Source: Streptomyces sp. BK239
GTDB lineage: Bacteria; Actinomycetota; Actinomycetes; Streptomycetales; Streptomycetaceae
Length of the DNA stretch: 64,000 nucleotides
NCBI RefSeq assembly: GCF_004217285.1
Contig: NZ_SHKS01000002.1
Coordinates: forward strand, 248,001-312,000
Direction of reading: 5' to 3'
The translations under genes were made by a program, and so were the position numbers. Positions 25,008 through 41,376 of the stretch are shown here, piece after piece. Under the pieces are notes generated by a model that was not told where the DNA came from, ran no database searches, and was given only the letters and a program-made list of their open reading frames with translations. The number at the start of each line of letters is the position of its first letter. The stretch's first letter is position 1.

Positions 25008-26486
25008 TCAGACCGGAAGGAAGTTGATCGGGTGACTGTCCGTCGCCCACAGGTACTGGACCGCGTAGGCCCGCCAGGGCCGCCAGGCCGCCGCCCGCGC
25101 GGTGAGCGCCGCCGGGGTGGAGGGCAGACCCAACTCCCGTGCCGCACGCCGGACTCCGAGGTCGGTGGGGAGGAACGCGTCGGGGTCGCCGAGGGCGCGC
25201 ATGCCGATGACGTCCACGGTCCAGGGGCCGAAGCCGGGGAGGGCGAGGAGCCGGGCGCGGGCCTGAGCCCAGTCGCTGTCGACGTCCAAGTGCAGTGTGC
25301 CGTCCGCAAGTCGGCTGACGAGGTGGGTGAAGGTGGCGCGGCGGGTGCGGGGCATCGCCAGGGACTCGGGGTCGAGGGCGGCGAGCGCCTGAGGGGTGGG
25401 GAAGAGGTGGGTGAGTCCGCCCTCCGGGTCCTCGACCGGGTCGCCGTGTGCGGTGACCAGGCGGGCCGCGTGGGTGCGGGCGGCGGCGGTGGACACCTGC
25501 TGGCCGAGCACCGCGCGCACGGCGAACTCCGCCTCGTCGACCGTGCGCGGGACGCGGCGGCCCGGAGCCTTGTCCACCAGCGGCGCGAGCAGCGGATCGG
25601 CGCGCAGTTGGCCGTCCACGGCGACGGGGTCGGCGTCCAGGTCGAGCAGGCGCCGGCAGCGGCTGATCGCGACGGTGAGGTCGCGCGGGTCGCTGAGGAC
25701 GAGACGGCAGCCGATGTGGTCGGGGTGCGGGGTGAGCGCCACGATGCCGTGCCCGTGGGGCAGCCGGAGCGTGCGGCGGTACGCCCCCTCGCGCCACTCC
25801 TCGACGCCGGGCACGCCGGTCGCCGCGAGGTGACCGAAGACGTTGTCCGGGTTGAACGGGGCGCGGAACGGCAGCCGCAGCTGGAGGGCGCCGGGGGTGG
25901 CCGGGCGCGTCCCGGTCCTCTCGGGCCGGCGGCGGGTGCGCAGTTCACTCGGGGAGAGGGCGAAGACCTCGCGCACGGTGTCGTTGAAGGTGCGGACGGA
26001 GGCGAAGCCGGCGGCGAACGCGACGTCCACCATCGGCAGTTCGGTGGTCTCGATGAGGAGCCGTGCGGTCTGGGCGCGCTGGGCGCGGGCCAACGCGAGC
26101 GGTCCGGCGCCGAGTTCGGCGAGGAGCTGGCGTTCGACCTGGCGGGCGCTGTAGCCGAGGCGGGCGGCGAGACCGGGCACTCCGTCGCGGTCGACGACGC
26201 CGTCGGCGACCAGGCGCATGGCGCGGGCGACGAGGTCGGCGCGCTGGTTCCACTCGGGGGAGCCCGGGCTGGTGTCGGGGCGGCAGCGCTTGCAGGCGCG
26301 GAACCCGGCCTGCTGGCAGGCGGCGGCGCTGGGGTGGAAGGTCATGTTCTCCGGCTTGGGCGCCACCACGGGGCAGCTGGGCCGGCAGTAGATGCCGGTG
26401 GTCAGGACCGCTGTGAAGAACCAGCCGTCGAACCGCGCGTCCTTGGACCGCACGGCTCGCACACAGCGTTCCCGGTCGGTGTGCAT
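25008..26486 (-). CDS. alkA: Ada-AlkA fusion: methyl-acceptor/AraC regulator with DNA-3-methyladenine glycosylase II
   Basis: A 492-residue three-part protein. The N-terminal Ada zinc domain has Cys34, Cys38, Cys65 and Cys68 (YCRPSCPV and CKRCRPD), where Cys34 corresponds to the methyl-phosphotriester acceptor of Ada. Residues about 90-180 form an AraC helix-turn-helix pair (AARLGYSARQVERQL, FAAGFASVRTFNDTV). The C-terminal half is an AlkA-like HhH-GPD glycosylase (RAVLGQQVSTAAARTHAAR, LPGFGPWTVDVIGMR). The fusion is known in actinobacteria: it senses methyl damage and excises alkylated bases in one protein. The ATG at 26486 starts the conserved MHTDRERC; a GTG at 26516 is an alternative. Confidence 0.9.
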   Translation of the reverse strand: MHTDRERCVRAVRSKDARFDGWFFTAVLTTGIYCRPSCPVVAPKPENMTFHPSAAACQQAGFRACKRCRPDTSPGSPEWNQRADLVARAMRLVADGVVDRDGVPGLAARLGYSARQVERQLLAELGAGPLALARAQRAQTARLLIETTELPMVDVAFAAGFASVRTFNDTVREVFALSPSELRTRRRPERTGTRPATPGALQLRLPFRAPFNPDNVFGHLAATGVPGVEEWREGAYRRTLRLPHGHGIVALTPHPDHIGCRLVLSDPRDLTVAISRCRRLLDLDADPVAVDGQLRADPLLAPLVDKAPGRRVPRTVDEAEFAVRAVLGQQVSTAAARTHAARLVTAHGDPVEDPEGGLTHLFPTPQALAALDPESLAMPRTRRATFTHLVSRLADGTLHLDVDSDWAQARARLLALPGFGPWTVDVIGMRALGDPDAFLPTDLGVRRAARELGLPSTPAALTARAAAWRPWRAYAVQYLWATDSHPINFLPV

Positions 26487-26602
26487 CGCGTTGCGCATGC
26501 GTTCAGCATCGGCCACCGGGCTCGCGGGCGCTGGCGAGAATCCGACATCGACCTCGCCCGGCCGGGACCGTCGCCGATCGCCTCACCGTCGCAGCCCGCG
26601 CC

Positions 26603-28051
26603 TCAGGGCGGTGGGGGCGGAGCCGGTGACGCGGGCGGCGGGGAGGCGGGGGGCTTGCTCAGCGAGCCGGGGGCGTTCGGCGGGCCGGGGGCGTTCGGCG
26701 AGACGGGTGTGTTCGTCGGGCCCGGCGCGCTGGGCGCCAGGAAGTCGACGACGCTCAGCGCGAAGAGCAGGGCGAGGGCGAGACCGATGACGACCCAGCC
26801 GGTCGGGTACGGCCACAGCACGTAGGCCAGCACGGCCGCGCCGGTGAGGATCCAGGTGATCCAGGTGCGGTAGCGGGCGACGAACGGGCCGACGGGTCCG
26901 GTGCGCATCCCCGCGTGGTCGGCCGTCGTGCGGACGGCCCCGATGCCGGAGTGCCACAGCCCGCGCACCAGGCCGGCCCGGCGGCCGGGCCCGGTCAGCC
27001 AGGCGGCGAGGGCGACCACCACGCCGAGGGCGACCACCACGCGCACCCCGGTGCGCAGGAAGCGGGTCAGGGTGTCGTAGACGGTCCCGGCGGCGGCCTG
27101 GGACACGTCGGCGGGAAGGGCGTCGAGGTAGACGACGCGGAAGACGGTCAGCGCGATGCCCAGCAGCAGGGTGGCGAGGGCGAAGCACAGGGCGGCGGCG
27201 ACCAGGGCGCGGCGGCGGCGCGTGGCGAGCAGGACGCCGGCGGCGACCAGCAGGACGGCGACGACGGGCAGCCACACGCCTGCCAGTTGCAGCAGCCGGA
27301 AGTAGGTCTTCGCCTCGCCGATCTTCTCGGATCTGAGGACGGTGAAGCTGGTGTGGACCTGGGGGATCTTCTCGGCGACCGTGAGGCCGTCGTCGACCAG
27401 GCGCTGCTTGACCTCCTCGACCACGGGGGCGAGGTCGATCGTCACGGTGTCGTTCTCCAGCTTGACGGCTCCGCCGCCGCTGCCGGTGAGGGCCTTGTCC
27501 AGGGCGGCGTGGACGCGGCGGTTGGCGTCGGTCCAGATCCGCTGGAAGGCGTCGGAGGCGACGACGGCCTGGGTCTTGTCCTGGACGAAGCTGCGGACCG
27601 CGTCCTCCAGGGAGTCGCCCAGTTTCCCCAGAGCCTTCTGCAGGAGCGGCCCTTGGTCCTTCGGGGCCACGTCCTGCAGCAGGGCGGGCAGGTCGAGGTG
27701 GCTCATGACGGCGTCGGTGACCCGGCCGGCGACGGCCTTCTGGATGTCCTCGTCGGCGGCGAGCGGCTGGACGGTCTGCACATAGCGGTCGGTGTCGCCG
27801 ACGATGTCGGCGCTCCAGGCGGCGACCACGCCCAGCGGGGCCAGGAGGCAGCCGAGGACGATGAGGATCACCGCGAGGACGGAGCGCACCCGGTGCCGGG
27901 AGGGCCGGCGGGCGGCCCCTTCCGTCTCGCGCGTGCGGTGTCCGCTCTCCAGGGCCGCGATCCGGGCCCGCAGCTCCCGGAGCTCCGCCTGTGCGGCGTC
28001 CCCGCCGTCCGAGGGGGCGCCGCCGACGGGCATGTCCGGTGTGTCCGGCAT
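26603..28051 (-). CDS. Uncharacterised integral membrane protein with Pro-rich C-terminal tail
   Basis: A 482-residue membrane protein I do not recognise beyond a widespread actinobacterial hypothetical type. A charged N-terminal coiled-coil-like stretch (AELRELRARIAALES) precedes the first membrane segment (about 57-80). Residues 85-250 form a large loop, probably extracellular, with DTDRYVQTVQPLAADEDIQ near its start. Five further hydrophobic segments lie at about 257-277, 283-305, 335-352, 397-412 and 417-437. The last 45 residues are Pro-rich with a repeated PNAPG. The ATG at 28051 follows GAGGGAG by 8-9 bases. Confidence 0.65.
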   Translation of the reverse strand: MPDTPDMPVGGAPSDGGDAAQAELRELRARIAALESGHRTRETEGAARRPSRHRVRSVLAVILIVLGCLLAPLGVVAAWSADIVGDTDRYVQTVQPLAADEDIQKAVAGRVTDAVMSHLDLPALLQDVAPKDQGPLLQKALGKLGDSLEDAVRSFVQDKTQAVVASDAFQRIWTDANRRVHAALDKALTGSGGGAVKLENDTVTIDLAPVVEEVKQRLVDDGLTVAEKIPQVHTSFTVLRSEKIGEAKTYFRLLQLAGVWLPVVAVLLVAAGVLLATRRRRALVAAALCFALATLLLGIALTVFRVVYLDALPADVSQAAAGTVYDTLTRFLRTGVRVVVALGVVVALAAWLTGPGRRAGLVRGLWHSGIGAVRTTADHAGMRTGPVGPFVARYRTWITWILTGAAVLAYVLWPYPTGWVVIGLALALLFALSVVDFLAPSAPGPTNTPVSPNAPGPPNAPGSLSKPPASPPPASPAPPPPP

Positions 28052-28122
28052 GGCTGAGGCTCCCTCGTCCGGATCGGTGCTGGAGATCCAGCACATCGCG
28101 GACGACCCCGACCGGCGACCGA

Positions 28123-28146
28123 GCCGCACCCGTACGGGTGAGCGGC
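28123..28146 (-). terminator. Hairpin after the dihydrolipoyl dehydrogenase gene
   Basis: GCCGCACCC (28123-28131) and GGGTG-A-GCGGC (28136-28146) pair around a GTAC loop with one bulged base, 29 bp past the stop of the leftward gene. Confidence 0.5.
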
Positions 28147-28174
28147 CCCGCCGTGCCTCGGTGAGGCGCCGGCC

Positions 28175-29587
<1,413 letters not shown>

Positions 29588-29701
29588 GGGAGGTTTCCTT
29601 TTCCGTGAAGTGTGTGACGGCTGATGCGTCGTTGCGGTCCGATTCTTCCTCGTCCCCGGCCGGGGCGCGTGAGTGATCGGACACTGTTCCCGACATCACG
29701 G

Positions 29702-29733
29702 CGGGCACGGCCACCGGACGGTGGCCGTGCCCG
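29702..29733 (-). terminator. Terminator of the beta-galactosidase gene
   Basis: CGGGCACGGCCACC (29702-29715) and GGTGGCCGTGCCCG (29720-29733) make a perfect 14-bp stem with a GGAC loop, 21 bp past the stop. It also insulates the downstream lpdA promoter. Confidence 0.8.
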
Positions 29734-29753
29734 TGGGGGTGGGCCGGCGGCGG

Positions 29754-33799
<4,046 letters not shown>

Positions 33800-33875
33800 T
33801 TAGTTCGGCGCAACATCTCTTGACACCCGCCACGGCAGGTCCGTCTTGCCCCTCCCGCCCCCGGTGCACGCTTCC

Positions 33876-36800
33876 TCAGTAGACGTCCCGCACATACCGT
33901 TTGTCGGACGCGAGCCGCTTGACGTACGCCGCCGCCTCGTCCTCGGCCAGACCGCCGTGCACCACGGCGATGTCGTGCAGGGCCCGGTCGACGTCCTTGG
34001 CCATGCGGGAGGCGTCGCCGCAGACGTAGAAGTGGGCGCCGTCCCGCAGCCAGGACCACAGCTGCGAGCCGTGCTCGCGCATCCGGTCCTGCACATAGAC
34101 CTTGGCGCGCTGGTCACGGGAGAAGGCGGTGTCCAGACGGCTGAGGACGCCGTCGGCGTGCAGGGCGGTCAGCTCCTCCTCGTAGTAGAAGTCCGTCGCC
34201 CGGTGCTGCTCGCCGAAGAACAGCCAGTTGGGGGCGTGGTGGCCGCGGGCCCGGCGCTCTTCCAGGAAGCCCACGAAGGGCGCGACACCGGTGCCGGGCC
34301 CCACCATCACCATGGGCGTGGCCGGGTCGGCGGGCGGACGGAAGGACGGGGCGCGCTGCACGTGCACCGGCACTCGCGCGCCAGGCTCGGCGTCGGCGAG
34401 GAACGGCGAGCAGACGCCCTGGCGGGGGCGGCCGGCCAGGTTCTCGTAGCGCACCACGGAGACCGTGAGGGAGACCAGGTGCGGGTCGGCCGCCGGGCTG
34501 GAGGAGATGGAGTACAGGCGCGGCTGGAGGCGTCCCAGCGTCCCCGCCCACTCCTGCGGCCCGGCCCGGACGCCGAACTCCGCGGCCACGTCGACCGCCT
34601 GCCGGCCCCAGGACCACTTCGCCAACTCCCCCTTGTTGTCCGGGCGCAGCAGCTTGCGCAGCTCGCGCGGATCCCGGGTGCGCTCGGCGGTGAAGCGCAG
34701 CAGGGCGGGAGTGATGCGGGTGATGTCGAGATGGCGCAGCAGCGCTTCACCGAGGGGGACCTCGCCGGCCCCGCTCACCTCGACGGCGGCGTCGGCGTCG
34801 AGACCGGTCACGGCCAGCCACTCCGCCACCAGGTCCGGGGAGTTGAGGGGGTGCACGCCGAGGGCGTCGCCGGCCTCGTAGCCGAGCGGGGTGTCGTTGT
34901 CGCGGGTGTCGAAGGTGAAGCGGCGCACCTCCTTGCCGGAGCCCGGCAGGCTCAGCAGCCGGTTCCCGACGAGGCGGGCGGTGACGGGGGCGGGGCGCTT
35001 GGAGCGTGCCGGGGCGGCCGCCGCGGGCGGGGCCACGGTGGGGGCGGGCGCGGCGGCGGCACGGATGCCCGACGGGTGGTGTGAAGGCGTCGGCGGTGCC
35101 GGTGCGGGCGCCGGTTCCGCGTTCTCCTTCAGCGCGGTGAGCACATGGTCGAGCCAGGCCTCCGCCTCGCTCTCGTAGTCGGGTTCGCAGTCGGTGCGGG
35201 GGGCGAGCCGGACGGCGCCCAGTTCGCCCAGCCGGTCGTCGAGGCGTCGGCCGTGCCCGCAGAAGTCGTCGTAGGAGGAGTCGCCGAAGGCGAGGACGGC
35301 GTAGCGCCGCCCCTCCAGGCGTCCCGCGTCGGGCGCGGCCAGGCCGTCCCAGAACCCGGCCCCGTTGTCGGGGGCGTCGCCGTCGCCGAACGTGCTGGTG
35401 ATCAGCAGCAGGTCGGCGTCGCCGGGGAGCGCGGCGGGGTCGGCCTCGTCCATGGCGACCAGGGAGGCCGCGTGGCCGCCGTCGGTGAGCCGCCGGGCGG
35501 TGGCGGCGGCGAAGTCCTCGGCGTTGCCGGTCTGGGAGGCCCACAGGATCACGACGCTGCGGCCGGGAGCCGGCCGGGGCTCGGGGCTGCTGCGGGAGTA
35601 CAGCCCGGCGAGGGTGCCGTTGACCCACAGGGCGTGCTCGGGGCTGAAGGGGGCGTCCGGGGGCAGGACGGGGACTCCGGGGGCGCCGGCCGGGATGCCG
35701 GCCAGGAAGCCCACGAGGTACTGCCGTTCGCGTGCCGTGAGGACCGGGGGCGGACTCGGCTCCAGGCCGAAGACGGCGGCCGCCGAGGGCTGCACGGCGG
35801 CCGGCACGGCGAGCGCGCCGCCCGCGTCGGGAGGCTGCGGTCCCGCCGGCGCCTTTCCGTTCGCCGGGGGCCCCACGCCGCTCGCCCCGAGGGCACCCCC
35901 CGGTGTCTGCACGCTCACCGGCGTCGACACCTTCGTCAGCGCCACCGCGCACACCTTCAGCTCGGGCTGGAAGGACAGCGGGTCGACGGCGTCGCTGGTC
36001 ACGGCGTTGACGCTGAGGTACTCGCCGAACAGGTCGTTCCAGTGGAACGGCGCGAAGCAGGAGCCGGGCAGCACCCGGTCGGTGACCACGGCGGGCAGCA
36101 CGGCGCGCCCGCGCCGTGAGGCGACCTCGACGGAGTCGCCGTCGGCGACGCCGAGCCCGGCCGCGTCCTGCGGGTGCACCTCGACGAACGGGCCGGGGTC
36201 GAGCTTGTTGAGCTTGGCCACCTTGGCGGTCTTGGTCAGGGTGTGCCACTGGTGCTGGAGGCGGCCGGTGTTCAGCACGAACGGGTAGTCCTCGTCCGGC
36301 ATCTCGGCCGGCGGGACGTGCGGACGGGCGTGGAAGACGGCACGGCCGCTCGGGGTGGCGAAGGTGAGGGAGCCGTCGGCGTCGACGTAGCGGATCGGGT
36401 TGCGGTCGGGGCCGTCGGGGTCGGCGGCGGGCCACTGCACCGGGGCGGCGCGCAGCCGGTCGTAGGAGACTCCGCGCAGGTCGTAGCCGGTCTGCGGGTT
36501 GTGGAAACTCTTGATCTCCTCGAAGACCTCCTCCGCGCTGTCATGGCGGAAGCCGTCCTCGTACCCCATCGCCCTCGCGACCTCGGCGATGAGACGCCAG
36601 TCGGCGCGGGCCTCGCCGGGCGGGTCGGCGGCGGGGCGGGCGAGGGTGAGGTTGCGCTCGCTGTTGACGAGGACGCCCTCGGTCTCGGTCCACAGCGCGC
36701 CCGGCAGGACCACGTCGGCGTAGGCGTTGGTCTCGGTGTCGGCGAAGACGTCCTGGGTGACGACGAACTCGGCGGCCTCCAGGCCCTCGATGACCGTCTT

Positions 36801-38078
36801 GCGGTGGGCGACGGAGGCGACCGGGTTGGTGCAGATGATCCAGCAGGCCTTGATCTCGCCGTCGGCCATCTTCCGGAACATCTCCACCGTGCCCTTGCCG
36901 ACGCCGTCGGCGCGGATCGTGCCCGGCGGCAGCCCCCACCGTTCCTCGACGAAGGCGCGGTCGGCGTCGACGAGCACGGACCGCTGGCCGGGGAGTCCGG
37001 GGCCCATGTAGCCCATCTCCCGCCCGCCCATCGCGTTGGGCTGGCCGGTGAGGGAGAAGGGGCCGCTGCCCGGGCGGCAGATCTTGCCGGTGGCTAGATG
37101 CAGGTTGACCAGGGCGTTGGTGTTCCAGGTGCCGTGGGTGGACTGGTTGAGGCCCATCGTCCAGCAGCTGGTCCACTCCCCCGCCTCGCCGATCAGCCGG
37201 GCCGCCTCACGCAGGGCTTCCTCCGGGACACCGGTGATGCGGGCGACGGCGGCGGGCGGGTAGTCGGCGAGGAACTCCGGCATCGCCTCCCAGCCCTCGG
37301 TGTGGGCGGCGACGAATTCGGGGTCGGTGTGGCCGTTCTCGTGCAGCAGGTGCAGCAGGCCGTTGAGCAGGGCGAGGTCCGTACCCGGGTTGACCTGGAG
37401 GAACAGGTCCGCCTTCTCGGCGGTCGCGGTGCGGCGCGGGTCGACGACGATCAGCTTGGCGCCCGCCTTCACCCGGTCCGTCAGCCGCAGGAAGAGGATC
37501 GGGTGGCAGTCGGCCATGTTGGAGCCGATGACGAGGAAGACGTCCGCCTTGTCGAGGTCCTCGTACGAGCCGGGCGGCCCGTCGGCGCCGAGCGAGAGCT
37601 TGTAGCCGGTGCCGGCGCTCGCCATGCACAGCCGGGAGTTCGACTCGATCTGGTTGCTGCCCAGATAGCCCTTGACCAGCTTGTTCGCCAGATACTGCGC
37701 TTCGAGGCTCATCTGCCCGGAGACGTAGAGGGCGACCGCGTCGGGGCCGTGCTCGTCGACGATCGCCCGCAACCGCCGGGCCGTCTCGGCGACGGCCGCG
37801 TCCACGGGCGCGGGCTCAGGTTCCTCCCCGCGGTCGGCGCGGACCAGGGCGGTGGTGAGCCGGCCCGGCGCGGCGAGCATGTCGGCGGTGGTCGCGCCCT
37901 TGGTGCAGAGCCGGCCGCGGTTGGCGGGGTGCTCCTTGTCGCCCGTCGCCTTCAGGACCGTGCGGCGTCCGTCCGGTCCGCGGCCGACGTCGAGGACCAT
38001 GCCGCAGCCGACGCCGCAGTACGAGCAGACCGTGCGCACCTTCGTCGCGCTGTCGGTCCGCGGGTCCGGCACGGCCAC
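33876..38078 (-). CDS. Single-chain assimilatory nitrate reductase: molybdopterin domain fused to NADPH diflavin reductase
   Basis: A 1400-residue fusion. Residues 15-700 are a NasA-type molybdopterin nitrate reductase, with a [4Fe-4S] site CSYCGVGC plus GRLCTKG and [12 protein letters not shown] Pro/Ala-rich linker leads to a CysJ-like diflavin reductase: flavodoxin domain ([21 protein letters not shown]), FAD domain ([16 protein letters not shown]) and NADPH domain ([23 protein letters not shown]). Electrons would pass NADPH to FAD to FMN to the Fe-S cluster to molybdenum. The GTG at 38078 is preferred because AAGGGGG lies a few bases upstream; an ATG at 38153 lacks a ribosome site. No nitrite reductase or transporter is nearby. 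Confidence 0.92.
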   Translation of the reverse strand: MAVPDPRTDSATKVRTVCSYCGVGCGMVLDVGRGPDGRRTVLKATGDKEHPANRGRLCTKGATTADMLAAPGRLTTALVRADRGEEPEPAPVDAAVAETARRLRAIVDEHGPDAVALYVSGQMSLEAQYLANKLVKGYLGSNQIESNSRLCMASAGTGYKLSLGADGPPGSYEDLDKADVFLVIGSNMADCHPILFLRLTDRVKAGAKLIVVDPRRTATAEKADLFLQVNPGTDLALLNGLLHLLHENGHTDPEFVAAHTEGWEAMPEFLADYPPAAVARITGVPEEALREAARLIGEAGEWTSCWTMGLNQSTHGTWNTNALVNLHLATGKICRPGSGPFSLTGQPNAMGGREMGYMGPGLPGQRSVLVDADRAFVEERWGLPPGTIRADGVGKGTVEMFRKMADGEIKACWIICTNPVASVAHRKTVIEGLEAAEFVVTQDVFADTETNAYADVVLPGALWTETEGVLVNSERNLTLARPAADPPGEARADWRLIAEVARAMGYEDGFRHDSAEEVFEEIKSFHNPQTGYDLRGVSYDRLRAAPVQWPAADPDGPDRNPIRYVDADGSLTFATPSGRAVFHARPHVPPAEMPDEDYPFVLNTGRLQHQWHTLTKTAKVAKLNKLDPGPFVEVHPQDAAGLGVADGDSVEVASRRGRAVLPAVVTDRVLPGSCFAPFHWNDLFGEYLSVNAVTSDAVDPLSFQPELKVCAVALTKVSTPVSVQTPGGALGASGVGPPANGKAPAGPQPPDAGGALAVPAAVQPSAAAVFGLEPSPPPVLTARERQYLVGFLAGIPAGAPGVPVLPPDAPFSPEHALWVNGTLAGLYSRSSPEPRPAPGRSVVILWASQTGNAEDFAAATARRLTDGGHAASLVAMDEADPAALPGDADLLLITSTFGDGDAPDNGAGFWDGLAAPDAGRLEGRRYAVLAFGDSSYDDFCGHGRRLDDRLGELGAVRLAPRTDCEPDYESEAEAWLDHVLTALKENAEPAPAPAPPTPSHHPSGIRAAAAPAPTVAPPAAAAPARSKRPAPVTARLVGNRLLSLPGSGKEVRRFTFDTRDNDTPLGYEAGDALGVHPLNSPDLVAEWLAVTGLDADAAVEVSGAGEVPLGEALLRHLDITRITPALLRFTAERTRDPRELRKLLRPDNKGELAKWSWGRQAVDVAAEFGVRAGPQEWAGTLGRLQPRLYSISSSPAADPHLVSLTVSVVRYENLAGRPRQGVCSPFLADAEPGARVPVHVQRAPSFRPPADPATPMVMVGPGTGVAPFVGFLEERRARGHHAPNWLFFGEQHRATDFYYEEELTALHADGVLSRLDTAFSRDQRAKVYVQDRMREHGSQLWSWLRDGAHFYVCGDASRMAKDVDRALHDIAVVHGGLAEDEAAAYVKRLASDKRYVRDVY

Positions 38079-38258
38079 GGGCGCCCCCTTCTGTCTGACG
38101 GTCGGCCTGGTGAGAGCCTCTGCGAGCCTTCGGCGACCGTACGAACCGCGCATTACGCAGGTGTCTCCCGGACCGGCGGCCAGGGGTTAAGCCCGACGCA
38201 CAGCGGGGGGCGGGCGGGTGTGAGTACGCGGTCCCGCCCAGGGGGTGACCGGCCTCGC

Positions 38259-38768
38259 TCAGTCGAGCCGTGCGGTGAACGCGGCGTACGCCCGCTCGTC
38301 GAAGAGGACGAACCTCGCTTCCTCGACCGCCGTGTCCGTGGCTCGCACCGTGTCCACGGCGATCCGCGCGGCGTCGTCCACCGGCCAGCCGTAGACGCCG
38401 GCGGAAACGGCGGGGAACGCGACCGTGCGGGCGCCGAGTTCGTCGGCGACCCGCAGCGACTCCCGGTAGCAGGAGGCCAGCAGCTCCGAGCGGTCCTCGG
38501 TGGGGCTGTACACCGGGCCGACGGTGTGGATCACCCAGCGTGCGTCGAGCGCGCCGGCGGTGGTGGCCACGGCGCGGCCGGTGGCCAGTCCCTTTCCGTA
38601 GTGGGACGCGCGCAGGGCGCGGCACGCCTCGAGGATGGCGGGGCCGCCGCGCCGGTGGATGGCGCCGTCCACTCCCCCACCGCCGAGCAGCGAGGAGTTG
38701 GCCGCGTTGACCACGGCGTCAACGGACTGCCGGGTGATGTCGCCCTGCACGAAGGTGATGGCGGTCAT
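38259..38768 (-). CDS. Macro-domain protein (O-acetyl-ADP-ribose deacetylase-like)
   Basis: A 169-residue single macro domain. VNAANSSLLGGGGVDGAIHRRGG (about 20-42) and GRAVATTAG are the ADP-ribose-binding loops, and FPAVSAGVYGWP is the phosphate-binding loop. Such proteins hydrolyse O-acetyl-ADP-ribose or remove mono-ADP-ribose. This suits the Sir2 and ADP-ribosylglycohydrolase genes 14-17 kb away but they are not linked. The ATG is 38768. Confidence 0.9.
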   Translation of the reverse strand: MTAITFVQGDITRQSVDAVVNAANSSLLGGGGVDGAIHRRGGPAILEACRALRASHYGKGLATGRAVATTAGALDARWVIHTVGPVYSPTEDRSELLASCYRESLRVADELGARTVAFPAVSAGVYGWPVDDAARIAVDTVRATDTAVEEARFVLFDERAYAAFTARLD

Positions 38769-38839
38769 GGCTCACGCTTCCTTTTCCTCAGCGGGTGGCC
38801 CGGGAGCGGCGGCGCGGGGCCTTCGGCCGGGCCGGCGGA

Positions 38840-40258
38840 TCACGGCTCCTGCCGCAGCCTGCGCCAGACCGCCTTCGCCGCGTTGTGCCCGGACATGCCG
38901 TGGACGCCCGGCCCGGGCGGGGTGGCCGAGGAGCAGATGAAGACGGCCGGGTGCGGGGTGGAGTACGGGGACAGGGACAGCCGGGGGCGCAGCAGGAGCT
39001 GCAGTCCCGAGGCCGCGCCCGAACCGATGTCGCCGCCGACGTAGTTGGCGTTGCGGGCGGCGATCTCGGCGGGGCCCGCGACGGCCCTGGCCAGGACGCG
39101 GTCGCGGAAGTCCGGTGCGAAGCGCTCCAGTTGGCGTTCCATCACCTCGGTGAGGTCGCCGGTCCAGCCGTTGGGCACATGGGCGTACGCCCAGAAGACC
39201 TGCTTGCCGGCCGGGGCGCGGGTGGGGTCGACGACGCCGGGCTGCACGGTGATCATGAAGGGGCGCGTGGGCGGGCGGCCCTCCCGGGAGGCGGCGCGCA
39301 GGGCGGCGCCGATCTCCGCGCTGTCCGCGCCGATCTGGACCGTGGTGGCGGCCCTGGCCTCCGGGGCGGTCCAGGGGACCGGACCGTCCAGCGCGTAGTC
39401 GATCTTGAAGACGCCGGGGCCGTACTTGTAGCGCTCGTAGAAGCGGCCGAGGCCGGCGATGCGGGCGAGGGCGGTGGGCGAGGTGTCGAAGACGTAGGCG
39501 CGGGCCGGGGGCAGGTCGTCGAGGCGCTTGACCTCGTAGTCGGTGTGGATGGCGCCGCCCAGGTCGGTGAGGTAGCCGGCGAGGGCGTCGGAGAGGGCCT
39601 GGGAGCCGCCGCGGGCCACCGGCCAGCCGCGGGCGTGCGCGGCGAGGGCGAAGACCAGGCCGACCGCGCTGGTGGCGAAACCGCCGAGCGGGGCCATGAC
39701 GTGGGCGACCAGACCGGCGAAGAGGGTCTTGGCGGGCTCGTCCCGGAAGCGCCGGGTGAGCCAGGTGGAGGGGGGCAGGCCGGCCAGTCCGAAGCGGGCC
39801 AGGGTCACCGGGTCGCGGGGCAGGGCGGTCAGCGGCAGGGACATGAAGTCCCGGACGAGGGTGTCCCATCGGGGCAGGAACGGTTCGACCAGCCTGCGGT
39901 ACGCGCCCGCGTCGCGCGGCCCGAAGGAGGCCGCGGTCTCGGAGACCGAGCGGGACAGCACGGCGGCGCTGCCGTCGGGGAAGGGATGCGCCATGGCCAG
40001 TTCGGAGTGCAGCCAGCGCAGGCCGTAGCGCTCCAGGGGCAGGGCGCGGAAGGCGGGCGAGTTGACGGCGAGGGGGTGCGCGGCGGAGCAGGGGTCGTGA
40101 CGGAATCCGGGGAGGGTGAGCTCCTCGGTGCGGGCGCCGCCGCCCACCGTGTCCCTGGCTTCGAAGAGGGCCACGGAGAAGCCGCGCCTCGCCAGCTCCA
40201 CGGCGGCGGTCAGACCGTTCGGTCCCGCCCCCACCACGACCACGTCAAGCATCGGCAC
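38840..40258 (-). CDS. Phytoene-desaturase-like NAD(P)/FAD oxidoreductase
   Basis: A 472-residue flavoprotein. The N-terminal dinucleotide-binding motif is [25 protein letters not shown] followed by Glu in LFEARD. The C-terminal [16 protein letters not shown] is typical of the CrtI/amine-oxidase superfamily. Close relatives include pyridine nucleotide-disulfide oxidoreductase domain-containing proteins with unclear substrates. No carotenoid synthesis gene is adjacent, so the desaturase label should be taken as a family name. The start may be M1 or M3. Confidence 0.8.
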   Translation of the reverse strand: MPMLDVVVVGAGPNGLTAAVELARRGFSVALFEARDTVGGGARTEELTLPGFRHDPCSAAHPLAVNSPAFRALPLERYGLRWLHSELAMAHPFPDGSAAVLSRSVSETAASFGPRDAGAYRRLVEPFLPRWDTLVRDFMSLPLTALPRDPVTLARFGLAGLPPSTWLTRRFRDEPAKTLFAGLVAHVMAPLGGFATSAVGLVFALAAHARGWPVARGGSQALSDALAGYLTDLGGAIHTDYEVKRLDDLPPARAYVFDTSPTALARIAGLGRFYERYKYGPGVFKIDYALDGPVPWTAPEARAATTVQIGADSAEIGAALRAASREGRPPTRPFMITVQPGVVDPTRAPAGKQVFWAYAHVPNGWTGDLTEVMERQLERFAPDFRDRVLARAVAGPAEIAARNANYVGGDIGSGAASGLQLLLRPRLSLSPYSTPHPAVFICSSATPPGPGVHGMSGHNAAKAVWRRLRQEP

Positions 40259-40372
40259 TTCGGACCCCTTCGTCAGCCGGTGGCCTCCGCGTTCAGGATA
40301 TGCCGGGGGCCTGACACGGCCGACGCGGCGGTGTCCTGCGGCGCCCCGGCACCGGCGGCTTCCGGCCTCTTG

Positions 40373-41245
40373 TTACGCGGGAAGGCCGCCCGGCGACTCA
40401 GCGCCGCCCCCGGTGAGCAGCTCCCGCACGCGTCGCGCGGTCGCCGCGTCGCGGGCCGCCGTGAACGGCAGGCTGTTGCCGCCGGTGATGCGGAACGGCT
40501 CGCCACCGAGCGTGAGATGGGCGCCGCCGGCCTCCTCGACCAGCAGCAGTCCCGCCGCGTGGTCCCAGGCCGCCTCCCAGGAGAAGGCGGTGGCGTCCAG
40601 CTCGCCCCGGGCGATGGCGAGGTACTCCAGGCCGGCCGAGCCGCAGGGGCGCGGGGCGACGCCGTCCGTCCACAGCCCGAGCAGGGAGCGCTTCTGCTCG
40701 TCGGTGGTGTAGTCGGGGTGGGAGGTGGCCACCTCCAGGTCACGGCCGGGCGTGGGCGGGCCGGCGAAGAGCCGCTGCCCGTCGAGGAAGGCCCCGCCGC
40801 CGCGTACGGCGGTGGCGAGCCGGTCGAGGGCGGGCGCGTACGTCCAGGAGGCGAGCACGACGCCGTGGCGGGCGAGGGCGACCAGGGTGCAGAAGCCGTC
40901 GTCGCCGTGGACGAACTGCCGTGTGCCGTCGACCGGGTCGACGATCCAGACGAAGGCGTCGCCGCGTATCGCCTCGTACGTCGCCGGGTTGGCGTGGACC
41001 GCCTCCTCGCCGACGACGACCGAGCCGGGCAGCAGGCCGCCGAGGGCGTCGGTGAGGTACAGCTCGGCGTTGCGGTCGGCGTCGGTGACGAGGTCGTGCG
41101 GGCCGTTCTTCTGGTCGATCTCGTGCGCGGCGAGCTGCCGGAAGCGGGGCATGATCTCGGCCGCGGCGGCCTTGCGGACGGCTTCCTCCACGTCGGCCGA
41201 ACGGCGGGCGAGAAACTCGTCGATGGTTTCCATGTCTTCGATCAT
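40373..41245 (-). CDS. Inositol monophosphatase family protein (HisN-like)
   Basis: A 290-residue lithium-sensitive-type phosphatase fold. Metal-binding motifs are the GEEAVH loop, DPVDGTRQF and WEAAWDHAAG. The substrate may be inositol phosphate, histidinol phosphate (as in actinobacterial HisN) or another phosphomonoester. The frame stays open far upstream into the next gene region, but the fold begins at METIDEFLARR. The ATG at 41245 or 41233 is likely; GGAGG sits just before the former. Confidence 0.8.
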   Translation of the reverse strand: MIEDMETIDEFLARRSADVEEAVRKAAAAEIMPRFRQLAAHEIDQKNGPHDLVTDADRNAELYLTDALGGLLPGSVVVGEEAVHANPATYEAIRGDAFVWIVDPVDGTRQFVHGDDGFCTLVALARHGVVLASWTYAPALDRLATAVRGGGAFLDGQRLFAGPPTPGRDLEVATSHPDYTTDEQKRSLLGLWTDGVAPRPCGSAGLEYLAIARGELDATAFSWEAAWDHAAGLLLVEEAGGAHLTLGGEPFRITGGNSLPFTAARDAATARRVRELLTGGGAESPGGLPA

Positions 41246-41376
41246 GCCTCCATGAGAGCACGCCCCACTGACAATCCCCGCCGGGGCGGTGCACACCGGG
41301 TGGAATCCGGATGAAGAAGGGGTTCGCCCCGGCACCCTTCGACAGCCCCTTCGAAGGCTGACTTCAACGGCCCACT

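Noticed and set aside
33876..38153. Nitrate reductase start at the ATG at 38153
   Set aside because: No ribosome site precedes it and the added 25 residues are basic and unlike the family; the GTG at 38078 fits better.
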